Assembly: GCA_013140695.1 (NCBI GenBank)
Contig: JABFSI010000026.1
Location: 1-51,281, forward strand
From: Sideroxydans sp.
GTDB lineage: Bacteria > Pseudomonadota > Gammaproteobacteria > Burkholderiales > Gallionellaceae
Direction: 5' to 3'
Length of the DNA stretch: 51,281 bases
A program made the translations under genes and the position numbers. Numbering within the stretch: position 1 is the first letter of the stretch; the number at the start of each line of letters is the position of its first letter. The notes beneath the pieces are model-generated. The model searched no databases. It saw nothing but the letters and a program-made list of their open reading frames with translations, and was not told the DNA's origin. Positions 8,118-17,932 of this stretch are shown piece after piece.

Positions 8118-8516
8118 ATGTCTGAACCCGTGCCATCTACCAAACCTTACCTTATCCGCGCCCTGCATGAATGGTGTGCAGATGCAGGGTATACGCCGTA
8201 TTTGGCCGTGCAGGTGGATGACTACACGCAAGTGCCAATGGCTTACGTGAAGGACGGCAAAATAGTGCTGAACATTGGTATGGATGCGGTTAGGAATTTG
8301 CACATCGGCAACGAAGACATCACCTTCGGTGGGCGTTTCGGCGGCGTGGCACATCAAATCATCGTGCCCATGTCGGCGGTTATGGGCATTTTTTCCAAGG
8401 AAACAGGGCAAGGGATGGGATTTCAAGATCAAGCCTCGACACCGATGGCCGCAGATGTTGAGCCAGAAGACAAGCCACCCACACCCAGCAAGCCGAAATT
8501 GACCGTGGTGAAGTAA
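8118..8516 (+). CDS. sspB: ClpXP adaptor / stringent starvation protein B
   Basis: A 132-residue protein that starts on the base after the sspA stop. SspB tethers ssrA-tagged polypeptides to ClpXP. The substrate-binding fold is seen in PYLIRALHEWCADAGYTPYLAV, the NIGMDAVRNLHIGNEDITFGGRFGG core and VPMSAVMGIFSKETGQGM. The C-terminal tail KPKLTVVK is the short ClpX-binding peptide preceded by a flexible linker, as in known SspB. A terminator follows. Confidence 0.95.
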   Translation: MSEPVPSTKPYLIRALHEWCADAGYTPYLAVQVDDYTQVPMAYVKDGKIVLNIGMDAVRNLHIGNEDITFGGRFGGVAHQIIVPMSAVMGIFSKETGQGMGFQDQASTPMAADVEPEDKPPTPSKPKLTVVK

Positions 8517-8532
8517 GTATCACGACCAAAAC

Positions 8533-8564
8533 AAAAAAGCCGCAGAGCAATCTGCGGCTTTTTT
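8533..8564. terminator. Bidirectional terminator between sspB and rpoH
   Basis: GCCGCAGA-GCAA-TCTGCGGC forms a perfect 8-bp stem with T6 on the right and A6 on the left. It can therefore end transcription from sspB on the + strand and from rpoH on the - strand. Confidence 0.92.
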
Positions 8565-8583
8565 GTTGGGCAACGCGCCCATG

Positions 8584-9450
8584 TCAGCGCGGTGCGGGTA
8601 GAGCCAACAAGCTGTGCATTTTACTCATCGCTTTTTGCTCAATCTGGCGAATGCGCTCGGCGGATACCTTAAATTCTGCGGCTAATTCATGTAGTGTCGC
8701 AGCATTCTCTTCGCGCAACCAGCGTGCTTCTACAATGCGTCGGCTACGTTTATCCAGACTAGCTAAAGCATTGGCTAGTCCGGTGCTTTTTTGATGTTCT
8801 TGCTCGGACGTTTCCAAAATGGAAGAAGGCTCATGTTCTTCGCTATCGGCTAGATATTGAATGGGCGCGAAACTTTCGTCATCGTCTTCGGTGGATAAAG
8901 GGTCGAGGGCTATCTCATGTCCAGCGAAGCGCGCTTCCATCTGCACCACGTCCGCTTCGCTCACATTTAATTGCTGTGCGATTTCCCGCACCTGTTGTGG
9001 TTTCAGTGTCTCCAAGCCTTGCTTCATGCTACGCAGATTAAAGAATAATTTGCGTTGCGCTTTGGTGGTGGCGATTTTTACCATGCGCCAATTGCGCACC
9101 ACGTACTCGTGAATCTCCGCGCGAATCCAATGCAAAGCAAACGACACCAAACGTACCCCACGATCGGGGTCGTAACGCTTCACAGCTTTCATCAGCCCGA
9201 TGTTGCCTTCTTGAATTAAATCCGCTTGTGGTAAGCCGTAGCCCGAATAGCCACGCGCCACACTCACCACCACGCGCAAGTGGGAAACAATCAACTGCCG
9301 CGCGGCATCTAGGTCATTTTCATGCCTAAAGCGCGTTGCCAGCGAAATCTCTTCTTCTAGTGACAACACAGGAAAGCGATTCACCGATTGAACATAAGAC
9401 TCCAAACTGCCTACGGCATAAGGGGTCGGTAGATTCAAAGCTGCATTCAT
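8584..9450 (-). CDS. rpoH: Heat-shock sigma factor sigma-32
   Basis: A 288-residue sigma-70 family factor that directs RNA polymerase to heat-shock promoters. Region 2 includes DLIQEGNIGLMKAVKRYDP and the tryptophan-containing -10 melting segment (LHWIRAEIHEYV). The RpoH box QRKLFFNLR follows, and it separates sigma-32 from other sigma factors. The C-terminal region 4 helix-turn-helix reads TLHELAAEFKVSAERIRQIEQKA. AGGAGG sits 8 nt before the ATG. The gene is preceded by ftsX, but it also has its own predicted promoter overlapped by a CIRCE-like operator at 9477-9503. Confidence 0.97.
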   Translation of the reverse strand: MNAALNLPTPYAVGSLESYVQSVNRFPVLSLEEEISLATRFRHENDLDAARQLIVSHLRVVVSVARGYSGYGLPQADLIQEGNIGLMKAVKRYDPDRGVRLVSFALHWIRAEIHEYVVRNWRMVKIATTKAQRKLFFNLRSMKQGLETLKPQQVREIAQQLNVSEADVVQMEARFAGHEIALDPLSTEDDDESFAPIQYLADSEEHEPSSILETSEQEHQKSTGLANALASLDKRSRRIVEARWLREENAATLHELAAEFKVSAERIRQIEQKAMSKMHSLLALPAPR

Positions 9451-9473
9451 GGGTTTTTCCTCCTAATGGGCAT

Positions 9474-9503
9474 ATGTTAGCACTCGGTGCATGGGAGTGC
9501 CAA
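9474..9503 (-). promoter_or_regulatory. Predicted rpoH promoter
   Basis: Read on the - strand, TTGGCA (9498-9503) and TAACAT (9474-9479) are separated by 18 bp. This places the start of transcription near 9467 and leaves a leader of only about 17 nt before rpoH. The spacing is at the upper end for sigma-70. TTGGCA could also serve as part of a heat-shock-type -35. The CIRCE-like operator covers both elements. Confidence 0.6.
9477..9503. promoter_or_regulatory. CIRCE-like HrcA operator over the rpoH promoter
   Basis: The sequence is TTAGCACTC-N9-GAGTGCCAA. The CIRCE consensus bound by the HrcA repressor is TTAGCACTC-N9-GAGTGCTAA, so there is a single mismatch in 18 arm positions and the spacer is exact. 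It lies in the 66-bp gap between ftsX and rpoH and overlaps the predicted -35 and -10. HrcA would be expected to block rpoH transcription at normal temperature. hrcA itself is not in the window. Confidence 0.85.
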
Positions 9504-9516
9504 GATGGACAAAGGT

Positions 9517-10425
9517 TCAGCGCGGCTCAATTTGCCACAGGTGTTGCGACACCGAGAACCATGCGCCTAGCCAGCCCAGGTAGGCAGAGAAGCCGAGCAA
9601 GGTGAAGCTGTCGGCAAGAGAGAGTGAAGCGAGGCTGATGTGACTACTGTAGAGCAGGGCTAAATCATCGAGAGCTAGATTGAGGAGCAGTGTGCTGGCG
9701 GAAACAATCATCCAAGCAGCGATGCCACCGAATAAGCCTTGGATGAACCCAAAGTAAAGGAAGGGACGGCGAATAAAGCTGTCGTTGGCGCCGATGAGTT
9801 TCGTCACTTCGATTTCTTCGCGGCGGGTGAGTATTTGCAGGCGGATGGTGTTGAAGGTGATGGCGACGAGGGCGAAGCTTAATAATGCGGCAAGGATAAC
9901 CACTGTCCAGCGTCCAAAACGGATGAGGGCTTGCAGACGATGTGCCCACGCAGAATCCAGTTGCACCTGTTCTAAATGCGGCCAGTTGTTGAGCTCGTCG
10001 CGTAAGGATTCAAGCGCCATTGCATCGTTTAATTTGGGTTGCACGATGTAGGCATCGGGTAAGGGATTGCGGTTTAAGCCGCCTGTCACGTCGGCTAGTC
10101 CACTTGCCTGCTGTAAATGTTGGAGTGCGTCAGAGCGTGAAATGAAGTCGATATGTTCAATTGCCGCGTGTTGCTTGAGTTTTTCGCCGATGCGCGCGAC
10201 TTCACTCGCACTCGTATCGGCGGCGAGGTAGAGGCTGATTTGCGGCGTGCTGGAAAGTCCTCCCCCCAGTTGTTGCAGGCTCTTCAGCAGCACATATCCA
10301 CCTACAGGTAAGCTCAAGGCAATGCCGATGATGGTGATATTGAGGAAGCTGGCAGCGGGGGTGTGCAGCAAGCGCTGAAGCGTGGCAAGCAGAGTGCGCA
10401 GATGGGCGATCAAGTTGCTTATCAT
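9517..10425 (-). CDS. ftsX: Cell-division ABC transporter permease-like protein FtsX
   Basis: A 302-residue inner-membrane protein with one N-terminal helix (FLNITIIGIALSLPVGGYVLL), a periplasmic domain (about 55-165) and three C-terminal helices. With FtsE it transmits ATP hydrolysis to periplasmic activators of peptidoglycan amidases at the septum. The cytoplasmic RREEIEVTKLIGAND motif between helices 2 and 3 is the conserved coupling segment. It overlaps ftsE by 4 nt, consistent with the ftsY-ftsE-ftsX operon. Confidence 0.94.
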   Translation of the reverse strand: MISNLIAHLRTLLATLQRLLHTPAASFLNITIIGIALSLPVGGYVLLKSLQQLGGGLSSTPQISLYLAADTSASEVARIGEKLKQHAAIEHIDFISRSDALQHLQQASGLADVTGGLNRNPLPDAYIVQPKLNDAMALESLRDELNNWPHLEQVQLDSAWAHRLQALIRFGRWTVVILAALLSFALVAITFNTIRLQILTRREEIEVTKLIGANDSFIRRPFLYFGFIQGLFGGIAAWMIVSASTLLLNLALDDLALLYSSHISLASLSLADSFTLLGFSAYLGWLGAWFSVSQHLWQIEPR

Positions 10426-11084
10426 CGCGCCGCTCCTTGCAGTTCACCTTGTTGCAAATGTAATGCGCGAGATGGGAATTGCTGCATTACGCGTTCATCG
10501 TGAGTGGACAGAATGAGTGTCACACCTACCTGATGGAACGATTTGAAGATGTGCATGATCTCGTTGGCGTAATCGCTATCGAGATTGCCGGTGGGTTCGT
10601 CTGCCAAAAGAATAGCGGGGCGGTTGACGATGGCACGTGCGATACAAAGACGTTGCTGTTCGCCGCCAGAGAGTGAGATGGGATTCGCTTTCTCACGCGC
10701 AAGCAGCCCGACCTTGTCCAGAGCGGCACGTGCGCGTTTGGCGGACTCGCGGTGGTCGAAGCCGCCAATCTGCAATGGCAACATCACGTTATCGAATGCG
10801 CTACGGTCGAACAGGAGTTTGTGGTCTTGGAAGATGAGGCCGATGTTGCGGCGTAGTGCGGGTATCGCTTCACGCTTGATGGAGCGGATGTTCTGCCCCT
10901 TCACCAACACACTGCCGCTGGTGGGACGTTCGATGGCGGCGATGAGTTTTAGCAAAGTGCTCTTGCCTGCGCCAGAGTGTCCCGTCAGATACACCATCTC
11001 GCCTTCGGTGATCTCGAAGCTCAGGTCTCTCAGCGCTTCATGTCCGCCGGGATAGCGCTTATAGACTTGGTTGAACTGGATCAT
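10422..11084 (-). CDS. ftsE: Cell-division ATP-binding protein FtsE
   Basis: A 220-residue ABC ATPase that partners FtsX. Walker A is GHSGAGKST (about 35-43), the signature is LSGGEQQR and Walker B is [12 protein letters not shown], followed by the switch histidine in LSTHDERV. The N-terminal [18 protein letters not shown] is the usual FtsE start. It overlaps ftsX by 4 nt downstream and ftsY by 4 nt upstream, so translation of the three genes is probably coupled. Confidence 0.96.
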   Translation of the reverse strand: MIQFNQVYKRYPGGHEALRDLSFEITEGEMVYLTGHSGAGKSTLLKLIAAIERPTSGSVLVKGQNIRSIKREAIPALRRNIGLIFQDHKLLFDRSAFDNVMLPLQIGGFDHRESAKRARAALDKVGLLAREKANPISLSGGEQQRLCIARAIVNRPAILLADEPTGNLDSDYANEIMHIFKSFHQVGVTLILSTHDERVMQQFPSRALHLQQGELQGAAR

Positions 11085-12034
11085 GCGTCGATCCCAAGCA
11101 GTGCAGAGATGAAATCTTCTGCCACAAAGGGACGCAAGTCATCCAAGCCTTCACCCACGCCGATGAAGCGAACGGGGATGGGGTGTGCCTTGGCGATGGC
11201 GGCGATGACGCCGCCTTTTGCCGTGCCGTCCAACTTGGTCAGCACCAGTCCCGTCACACCGAGTGATTCATCAAATGCTTTGACCTGCGACAGCGCGTTC
11301 TGTCCCGTGTTGGCATCCAGCACCAGCAACACTTCGTGCGGTGCCTCGGGCATCACCTTGGCGATGACGCGCTTCACCTTCTTGATCTCTTCCATCAGGT
11401 GCGCTTGGGTGGTGAGGCGGCCTGCCGTATCCGCCAGTACCACATCGATACCACGCGCTTGCGCGGCTTGCACGGCGTCGTAGATGACGGCGGCGGCATC
11501 ACCGCTCTGTTGTGCGATGACCGTCACATCGTTGCGTTTGCCCCATTCCATCAACTGCTCACGGGCGGCCGCTCGGAAGGTGTCGCCTGCGGCGAGCAAC
11601 ACGGATTTACCTTGGCTCTGAAAATGCTTGGCCAACTTGCCGATGGAGGTCGTCTTGCCTGCACCATTCACCCCACACATCATGATGACGAAAGGTTTGT
11701 GTGGTGTGACGTCCAGTGGTTTCGCCAGCGGTTGCAGCAGCTTGAGTAGCGCACGCGCCAGCGCCTCTTTCAATTGACTGGCTTCGGTCAGGTGCTGTTC
11801 CTTCACTTGACGGCGCACATCCGCCAATAGCGTGCGGGTCGCGTCCATACCCACATCAGCGGTGATGAGGATGGTTTCCAGTTCTTCGTACAGCTCATCA
11901 TCGATCTTGCCACCCGGAACGAACAAACTCGCCAACTGTCCACCCGTGCGCGCCAGCCCTGCGGTCAGTCGAGAGACCCAGCTGGTTCTGTTGGTATCGG
12001 TTGCTGTCGAATTCTTTTTCAGGAAGCTGAACAT
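11081..12034 (-). CDS. ftsY: Signal recognition particle receptor FtsY
   Basis: A 317-residue SRP GTPase that docks SRP-ribosome complexes at the membrane. The four-helix N domain precedes the G domain. The P-loop is GVNGAGKTTSIGKLA, G3 is DTAGRLTTQ and G4 is TKLDGTAKGG; the C-terminal GVGEGLDDLRPF is conserved. The acidic A domain of E. coli FtsY is almost absent: only about 25 residues precede the N domain. I chose ATG 12034 (MFSFLKK, a typical FtsY start); TTG 12046 would add four residues and is less likely. Confidence 0.95.
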   Translation of the reverse strand: MFSFLKKNSTATDTNRTSWVSRLTAGLARTGGQLASLFVPGGKIDDELYEELETILITADVGMDATRTLLADVRRQVKEQHLTEASQLKEALARALLKLLQPLAKPLDVTPHKPFVIMMCGVNGAGKTTSIGKLAKHFQSQGKSVLLAAGDTFRAAAREQLMEWGKRNDVTVIAQQSGDAAAVIYDAVQAAQARGIDVVLADTAGRLTTQAHLMEEIKKVKRVIAKVMPEAPHEVLLVLDANTGQNALSQVKAFDESLGVTGLVLTKLDGTAKGGVIAAIAKAHPIPVRFIGVGEGLDDLRPFVAEDFISALLGIDA

Positions 12035-12039
12035 GGGGT

Positions 12040-12068
12040 TAGGCAATGTTTAATAGTTATCAGATAAT
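12040..12068 (+). promoter_or_regulatory. Possible promoter for the M16 peptidase-rsmD-coaD operon
   Basis: TAGGCA (12040-12045) and GATAAT (12063-12068) are spaced by 17 bp, followed by a GC-rich stretch (GCGCGCGC). A short palindrome TTATC-A-GATAA (12057-12067) overlaps the -10. The site lies partly within the divergent ftsY 5' end. The match to the -35 consensus is only 4 of 6, so this is tentative. Confidence 0.35.
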
Positions 12069-12101
12069 GCGCGCGCATTTTAACGGTTAGGGACGAATCG
12101 A

Positions 12102-13451
12102 ATGAGATTTTATTGGGTTTTAGGCTGTGTCTTGTGGGCTGGGCTGGCGCAGGCGGAAGTGTTCGAGAAGACACTCTCCAACGGCTTGAAGGTCATCGTG
12201 AAAGAAGACCATCGCGCGCCGACCGTAGTGCAACAGATCTGGTATCGCGCAGGCAGCATGGACGAGAAGACCGGCACGACCGGTGTCGCGCACGTGCTGG
12301 AACACATGATGTTCAAGGGCACCAAGTCGGTTCCCGTGGGCGAGTTCTCACGCCGCATCGCCGCTGCGGGCGGACGCGAGAACGCCTTTACCAGCTACGA
12401 CTACACCGCCTATTTTCAGCAACTGCATAAATCCAAACTGCCATTGGCGATGCAGCTGGAAGCTGACCGTATGCACAATCTCGTACTGAGTGAAAAAGAA
12501 TTCACTAAAGAGATCAAAGTCGTGATGGAAGAACGCCGCTGGCGTACGGATGACGACGCGCACTCCCTCGTGGGGGAGCGTCTGATGGCGACGGCGTATC
12601 AAGAGCATCCGTATCACAATCCCATCATCGGTTGGATGAACGATCTGGAGAATATGACTTACCTCGACGCGCAGGACTGGTACAAGGCTTGGTACGCACC
12701 GAACAATGCCACGCTCGTCATCGCGGGCGATGTGAAGGCATCTGAAGTGTTCGCCTTGGCGCAAAGACATTACGGCAAGATTCCGAAAGCTAAATTGCCA
12801 AAGATCAAAGTGGCGGGTGAGCAGCCCCAACTGGGCATCAAACGCATCGTCGTCAAAGCACCTGCAGAGTTACCTTACCTCATCATGGCTTATCACGCGC
12901 CCACCATGCGCGATGTGGGAAAGGATTGGAAACCTTACGCATTGTCCGTACTGGCAGGCGTGTTGGATGGCAGCGAATCGGCACGTTTGAACAAAACGCT
13001 GGTGCGTGACCAGCAAGTGGCGATCAGTGTCGGTGCAGGTTACGACAGCACCTCGCGCGGCCCTTCACAGTTCACACTCGAAGGCACGCCAGCTTCAGGC
13101 AAGACCATCGCTGAATTGGAAACGGCTATCCGTGAACAGTTGCAAGCCGTGGTGCGCGATGGTGTGAGTGAAGAGGAATTGAAGCGCGTGCGCGCCCAAG
13201 TCACTGCATCCGAAGTCTATAAATTGGATTCCGTGTTCTACCAAGCCATGCAGATCGGGCAGATGGAGAGCATCGGCCTCGGTCATCAAGCGATCCCTGT
13301 CATGTTGAAGAAGTTGCAAGCGGTGACTGCGCAGCAAGTGCAAGACGTGGCACGCGAGATATTAGTGGATGATCATCTGACCGTCGCGGTACTCGACCCA
13401 CAACCGCTATCAGATAAGCCTAAGAAAGCAGGAGGCGCACATGCGCACTAA
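12102..13451 (+). CDS. M16 family zinc metallopeptidase (active-type subunit)
   Basis: A 449-residue secreted peptidase of the pitrilysin/processing-peptidase family. An N-terminal signal peptide (cleavage near AQA-EV, residue 18) sends it to the periplasm. The inverted zinc motif HVLEH is at residues 64-68; the third ligand is probably E137 or E144 in the following acidic helix. The two homologous halves (Pfam M16 and M16_C) are both present. It overlaps the next gene by 11 nt. The downstream partner lacks the zinc motif, so the pair may form an active/inactive heterodimer as in mitochondrial processing peptidase. The substrate is unknown. Confidence 0.92.
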   Translation: MRFYWVLGCVLWAGLAQAEVFEKTLSNGLKVIVKEDHRAPTVVQQIWYRAGSMDEKTGTTGVAHVLEHMMFKGTKSVPVGEFSRRIAAAGGRENAFTSYDYTAYFQQLHKSKLPLAMQLEADRMHNLVLSEKEFTKEIKVVMEERRWRTDDDAHSLVGERLMATAYQEHPYHNPIIGWMNDLENMTYLDAQDWYKAWYAPNNATLVIAGDVKASEVFALAQRHYGKIPKAKLPKIKVAGEQPQLGIKRIVVKAPAELPYLIMAYHAPTMRDVGKDWKPYALSVLAGVLDGSESARLNKTLVRDQQVAISVGAGYDSTSRGPSQFTLEGTPASGKTIAELETAIREQLQAVVRDGVSEEELKRVRAQVTASEVYKLDSVFYQAMQIGQMESIGLGHQAIPVMLKKLQAVTAQQVQDVAREILVDDHLTVAVLDPQPLSDKPKKAGGAHAH

Positions 13452-14750
13452 GTTGATCGCAGTCCTTGCACTGTGTTGCGTTGCGAGCAGCGCCTACGCC
13501 ACGCCCAAGATACAACACTGGCAAGCACCTAGCGGTGCGCAGGTTTACTTCGTCGAGAATCACGACCTGCCGATGCTGGATGTGGCGGTGAACTTCGCTG
13601 CGGGTGATGCTTACGATGCTGCCGATAAATTAGGTGTGGCGGGCATGACGCACGGCCTGTTGGATGCCGGTGCACAGGGGCTGAGCGAAGATGACATCTC
13701 ACGCAAGATGGCCGACATCGGCGCGCAGTTGGGCGGTAGCTTCGATGCGGATAGAGCGGCAATCTCATTGCGTACATTGAGCAGTGTCGCCGAGCGCGAA
13801 GCAGCATTAGATATCGTAGCGCGTGTGTTGCAGCAACCCGTTTTTCCAGAGGCTGTGCTGGCGCGTAACAAAGCTAGCCTCATCGCTGGTTTGAAAGAAG
13901 CGGAGACCAAGCCCGAACATCTGTCTGAGAAGGCGTTCGGTAAAGCCGTGTTTGGCAACCATCCATACGGTTGGCAGACCGAGGTGGCGGATGTCGAAAA
14001 GATACAGCGTGCCGACCTAGAAGCTTTCTACCGTGCGCATTACAACGCCAAGAATGCAGTCGTTGCTTTGATGGGCGATGTGACTCGCAAGCAAGCCGAA
14101 GCCATTGCGCAGCAGCTCACCGCCAATCTGCCGCAAGCGGGTGCGGTCGCCAGCTTGCCATCGGTCACAGCCAAGATCGCGGCGAGCGAACAACGCATCG
14201 CGCATCCCGCCAGCCAGAGTCACATCCTCATCGGCACGCCCGGCATCGCGCGTAACGATGCCGATTACTTTCCGCTGTATGTCGGTAACTACATCTTGGG
14301 CGGTGGCGGATTCGTCTCGCGCTTGATGAACGAAGTGCGTGAGAAGCGCGGCATGGCCTACAGCGTCTATAGCTACTTTATGCCGATGCAACAACCGGGT
14401 GCGTTCCAGATCGGCTTGCAAACCAAGAAAGAGCAAGCGGATGAAGCGTTGCAGGTGGTGCGTCAGACCTTGGATTCTTTCGTCGCGAAAGGTGTGACCG
14501 AGAAAGAACTGCAAGCAGCCAAGGACAACATCATCGGCGGCTTCCCACTGCGCATCGACAGCAACAGAAAGATATTGGATTACCTCAGTGTCATCGGTTT
14601 CTACCACATGCCGCTGACCTATCTGGATGACTTTACCCAGCAAGTCGATTCAGTCACCACCAAAGAGATACACGATGCCTTCAAGCGCCGTATCGATCCT
14701 CAAGCGATGGCGACCATCATCGTTGGTGCGCCTGAAGCGGGAGCGGCAAA

Positions 14751-14754
<4 letters not shown>
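13441..14754 (+). CDS. M16 family peptidase-like protein lacking the zinc motif
   Basis: A 437-residue homologue of the preceding gene product with its own signal peptide (cleavage near AYA-TP). Where HxxEH should be it reads MTHGLLDAGA, so the zinc ligands are missing and it is probably not catalytic alone. It keeps the C-terminal substrate-binding motif EVREKRGMAYSVYSYF (R...Y pair), which inactive partners of M16 enzymes use to complete the active chamber. It begins inside the end of the upstream gene (ATG 13441). Its own stop, TAA at 14752-14754, overlaps the proposed rsmD start. Confidence 0.9.
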
Positions 14755-16032
<1,278 letters not shown>

Positions 16033-16048
16033 ATTAAACGTCACTTAA

Positions 16049-16082
16049 TAAAAAACCCGTCCAAACTGCGACGGGTTTTTTA
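16049..16082. terminator. Rho-independent terminator after the ferredoxin gene
   Basis: ACCCGTC (16055-16061) pairs with GACGGGT (16070-16076) around an 8-nt loop. An A-run precedes it and a T-run follows, so it could work in both directions. It isolates the rsmD-coaD-ferredoxin unit from lexA. Confidence 0.9.
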
Positions 16083-16094
16083 TTGTCTATTGAG

Positions 16095-16123
16095 TTGACA
16101 TCAGAACGTTCGTTCTTTAGGAT
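16095..16123 (+). promoter_or_regulatory. lexA-radC promoter
   Basis: TTGACA (16095-16100) and TAGGAT (16118-16123) are separated by 17 bp, an almost ideal sigma-70 promoter. The -35 is a perfect consensus. Two LexA-box candidates lie in the spacer and just downstream of the -10, which indicates SOS autoregulation. Confidence 0.85.
16103..16116. promoter_or_regulatory. LexA box 1
   Basis: AGAACG-TT-CGTTCT is a perfect inverted repeat that reads as GAAC-N4-GTTC. It sits inside the promoter spacer. This form resembles LexA boxes of Gram-positive bacteria rather than the E. coli CTGT-N8-ACAG. Confidence 0.75.
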
Positions 16124-16127
16124 GCCA

Positions 16128-16141
16128 AGTACGTTCGTTCT
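16128..16141. promoter_or_regulatory. LexA box 2
   Basis: AGTACGTTCGTTCT differs from box 1 at a single position (GTAC-N4-GTTC). It begins 25 bp after box 1, about two and a half helical turns, and would cover the transcription start. Confidence 0.7.
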
Positions 16142-16155
16142 GTAAAGGAGTTGTC

Positions 16156-16758
16156 ATGGCTGAATCCAATCCTGCAAATACTAGAGATGCTGAATATCTC
16201 GCCAAGCTGCAAGACTATTACGCCAACTGGAAGAGTATTCCTTCTTATGCAGCACTCTGCGAAGTGTTTGGCATCGCTTCCAAGTCGTGGGTGAAAGCCA
16301 TTCTTGATCGTTTGGAAAAAGTTGGGTTTGTCGAGCGCACGCCAGACGGCATGTGGATACCGACACGTCAATTTTTTGCGCGGCCGTTATCGGATGTGTC
16401 AGTGCCTGCGGGTATGCCTGTGATGGTTAATGACACGCACACAGATTATTTTGTGATTGATGACATGTTGATTGATGCTCCCTCTAAAACGACGTTGATC
16501 CCTGTGAAAGGCGATTCAATGCTGGGGGCGGGCATCCACGATGGAGATGTGGCGGTCATTGAAAAGCGCAATCTAGCTAATGTGGGCGATATCGTGGTGG
16601 CGATTGTGGATGGTGAATTTACGTTGAAGACTTTAGATAAAGAGCGTGGAAAATTTATCTTGCGCCCTGAAAATCAGGCGTATCCCGTGATTCGTCCAGA
16701 AGGCACACTAGAAATTTTTGGCGTTCTAATTGGGCTGGTGCGCAAATATAAACATTAG
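16156..16758 (+). CDS. lexA: LexA-family SOS repressor
   Basis: A 200-residue repressor/autoprotease. An N-terminal winged helix (about 13-70) is followed by the S24 peptidase domain. The self-cleavage bond A85-G86 (VPAGMP), S121 (KGDSM) and K158 (FTLKTL) align closely with E. coli A84-G85, S119 and K156. The DNA-binding part is divergent from E. coli LexA ([20 protein letters not shown] as recognition region), consistent with its different operator. AAAGGAG precedes ATG 16156. Two candidate LexA boxes lie in the promoter, so it probably represses itself. It may be a second LexA (LexA2-like) if another copy exists elsewhere. radC follows. Confidence 0.92.
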   Translation: MAESNPANTRDAEYLAKLQDYYANWKSIPSYAALCEVFGIASKSWVKAILDRLEKVGFVERTPDGMWIPTRQFFARPLSDVSVPAGMPVMVNDTHTDYFVIDDMLIDAPSKTTLIPVKGDSMLGAGIHDGDVAVIEKRNLANVGDIVVAIVDGEFTLKTLDKERGKFILRPENQAYPVIRPEGTLEIFGVLIGLVRKYKH

Positions 16759-16781
16759 CCATATCAATAGAGAGGTGTGAA

Positions 16782-17456
16782 ATGAGCATCCTAAATTGGC
16801 CTGTCGGTGAACGCCCGCGAGAAAAGTTATTGACGCGCGGTGCAAGCGCTTTATCAGATGCTGAATTATTAGCTATCTTTTTGCGCACAGGCGTGGTGGG
16901 GAAAAGCGCGGTGGATTTAGCACGCGATTTGTTAACCCGTTTTGGAAATTTGACGCAGTTGTTTGCGACGTCAGAAAAGTCTTTTTGCCAAACGCATGGG
17001 ATGGGTCAGGCTAAATATGTGCAATTGCAGGCAGTGATGGAAATGTCGCGCCGAGCATTGCAAGAAGAAATGCAGGCTGGCGATGCGCTAAACTCTCCCA
17101 GAGCGGTGCGCGACTATTTGCAATTACTGTTGCGCGGCCGCGCTCAAGAAGTTTTTGTGGCGTTATTTCTTGATGCACAACATCGTGTGATAGTCAGCGA
17201 GGAGTTATTTCACGGCACGCTAACGCAAACTAGCGTCTACCCACGAGAAGTTGTGAAGCGGGCATTGCACCACAATGCAGCCGCCGTTCTCTTCGCGCAC
17301 AACCATCCTTCTGGAGTGGCTGAGCCTAGTCACGCAGATGAACTATTGACGGCCGCGCTCAAGCAGGCCCTCGCATTAGTGGATGTGCGTGTATTGGATC
17401 ACTTTATTGTGGCAGGGGCGGGGTGTCTTTCCTTTTCCGAAAAAGGCTTGCTGTAA
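16782..17456 (+). CDS. radC: RadC-family JAB/MPN domain protein
   Basis: A 224-residue UPF0758 protein. The N-terminal half carries a helix-hairpin-helix-like region (about 20-95, with [14 protein letters not shown]). The C-terminal half is a JAMM metalloprotease-like domain: E123, then H173-x-H175 in AHNHPSG and D186 complete the zinc set. Its biochemical function is not settled; the old 'DNA repair' label came from a mutation later assigned elsewhere. Being 23 nt downstream of lexA, it is probably under the same SOS promoter. GAGAGG lies upstream of the start. Confidence 0.93.
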   Translation: MSILNWPVGERPREKLLTRGASALSDAELLAIFLRTGVVGKSAVDLARDLLTRFGNLTQLFATSEKSFCQTHGMGQAKYVQLQAVMEMSRRALQEEMQAGDALNSPRAVRDYLQLLLRGRAQEVFVALFLDAQHRVIVSEELFHGTLTQTSVYPREVVKRALHHNAAAVLFAHNHPSGVAEPSHADELLTAALKQALALVDVRVLDHFIVAGAGCLSFSEKGLL

Positions 17457-17519
17457 GAGGATTTCCCTCATTCAATTTCACTTCTACGAAGTAATTTCAC
17501 CTCACATCGCAATTTCTCT

Positions 17520-17548
17520 TTGACAGAGTAGGTTGTTCTATGGATAAT
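17520..17548 (+). promoter_or_regulatory. Strong promoter of the tRNA-tuf operon with GC-rich discriminator
   Basis: TTGACA (17520-17525) and GATAAT (17543-17548) with a 17-bp spacer, followed by CGCGCGC. The GC-rich discriminator is typical of stable-RNA promoters under stringent (ppGpp) control. The first tRNA begins 14 nt after the -10. Confidence 0.85.
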
Positions 17549-17562
17549 CGCGCGCTCTTTTT

Positions 17563-17647
17563 GGAGGGGTGGCCGAGTGGTTAAAGGCATCAGACTGTAA
17601 ATCTGACCTCTTAGAGTACGAAGGTTCGAATCCTTCCCCCTCCACCA
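17563..17647 (+). tRNA. tRNA-Tyr (GTA)
   Basis: An 85-nt tRNA with a long variable arm. The acceptor stem GGAGGGG pairs with CCCCTCC, the discriminator is A and CCA is encoded. The anticodon GTA lies in GACTGTAAATC. The T loop reads GGTTCGAATCC. Confidence 0.97.
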
Positions 17648-17722
17648 GAATTATTTAGCAGTTTACTGATGTATATAAGAGTGTCCTTGAGTGCTCTTGG
17701 GTGGGCTGGTGTAAGGAGTTGT

Positions 17723-17796
17723 GCGGGTGTAGCTCAATGGTAGAGCTGAAGCCTTCCAAGCTTATGACGAGGGTTCGATTCCCTTCACCCGCTCCA
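17723..17796 (+). tRNA. tRNA-Gly (TCC)
   Basis: A 74-nt tRNA. The acceptor GCGGGTG pairs with CACCCGC, followed by T and encoded CCA. The anticodon TCC is in GCCTTCCAAGC. The D arm reads AGCTCAATGGTAGAGC. Confidence 0.97.
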
Positions 17797-17805
17797 CAAA
17801 GTTTG

Positions 17806-17880
<75 letters not shown>

Positions 17881-17932
17881 AAGTTTTAGTTGTTAGGGGT
17901 TCTTTCGTTAATCGTGTTGATGGAGATAAATC

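Noticed and set aside
16103..16141. Repeated ACGTTCGTTCT before lexA as a possible CRISPR or iteron array
   Set aside because: Only two copies, short and palindromic, placed exactly in a promoter. LexA boxes explain them better.
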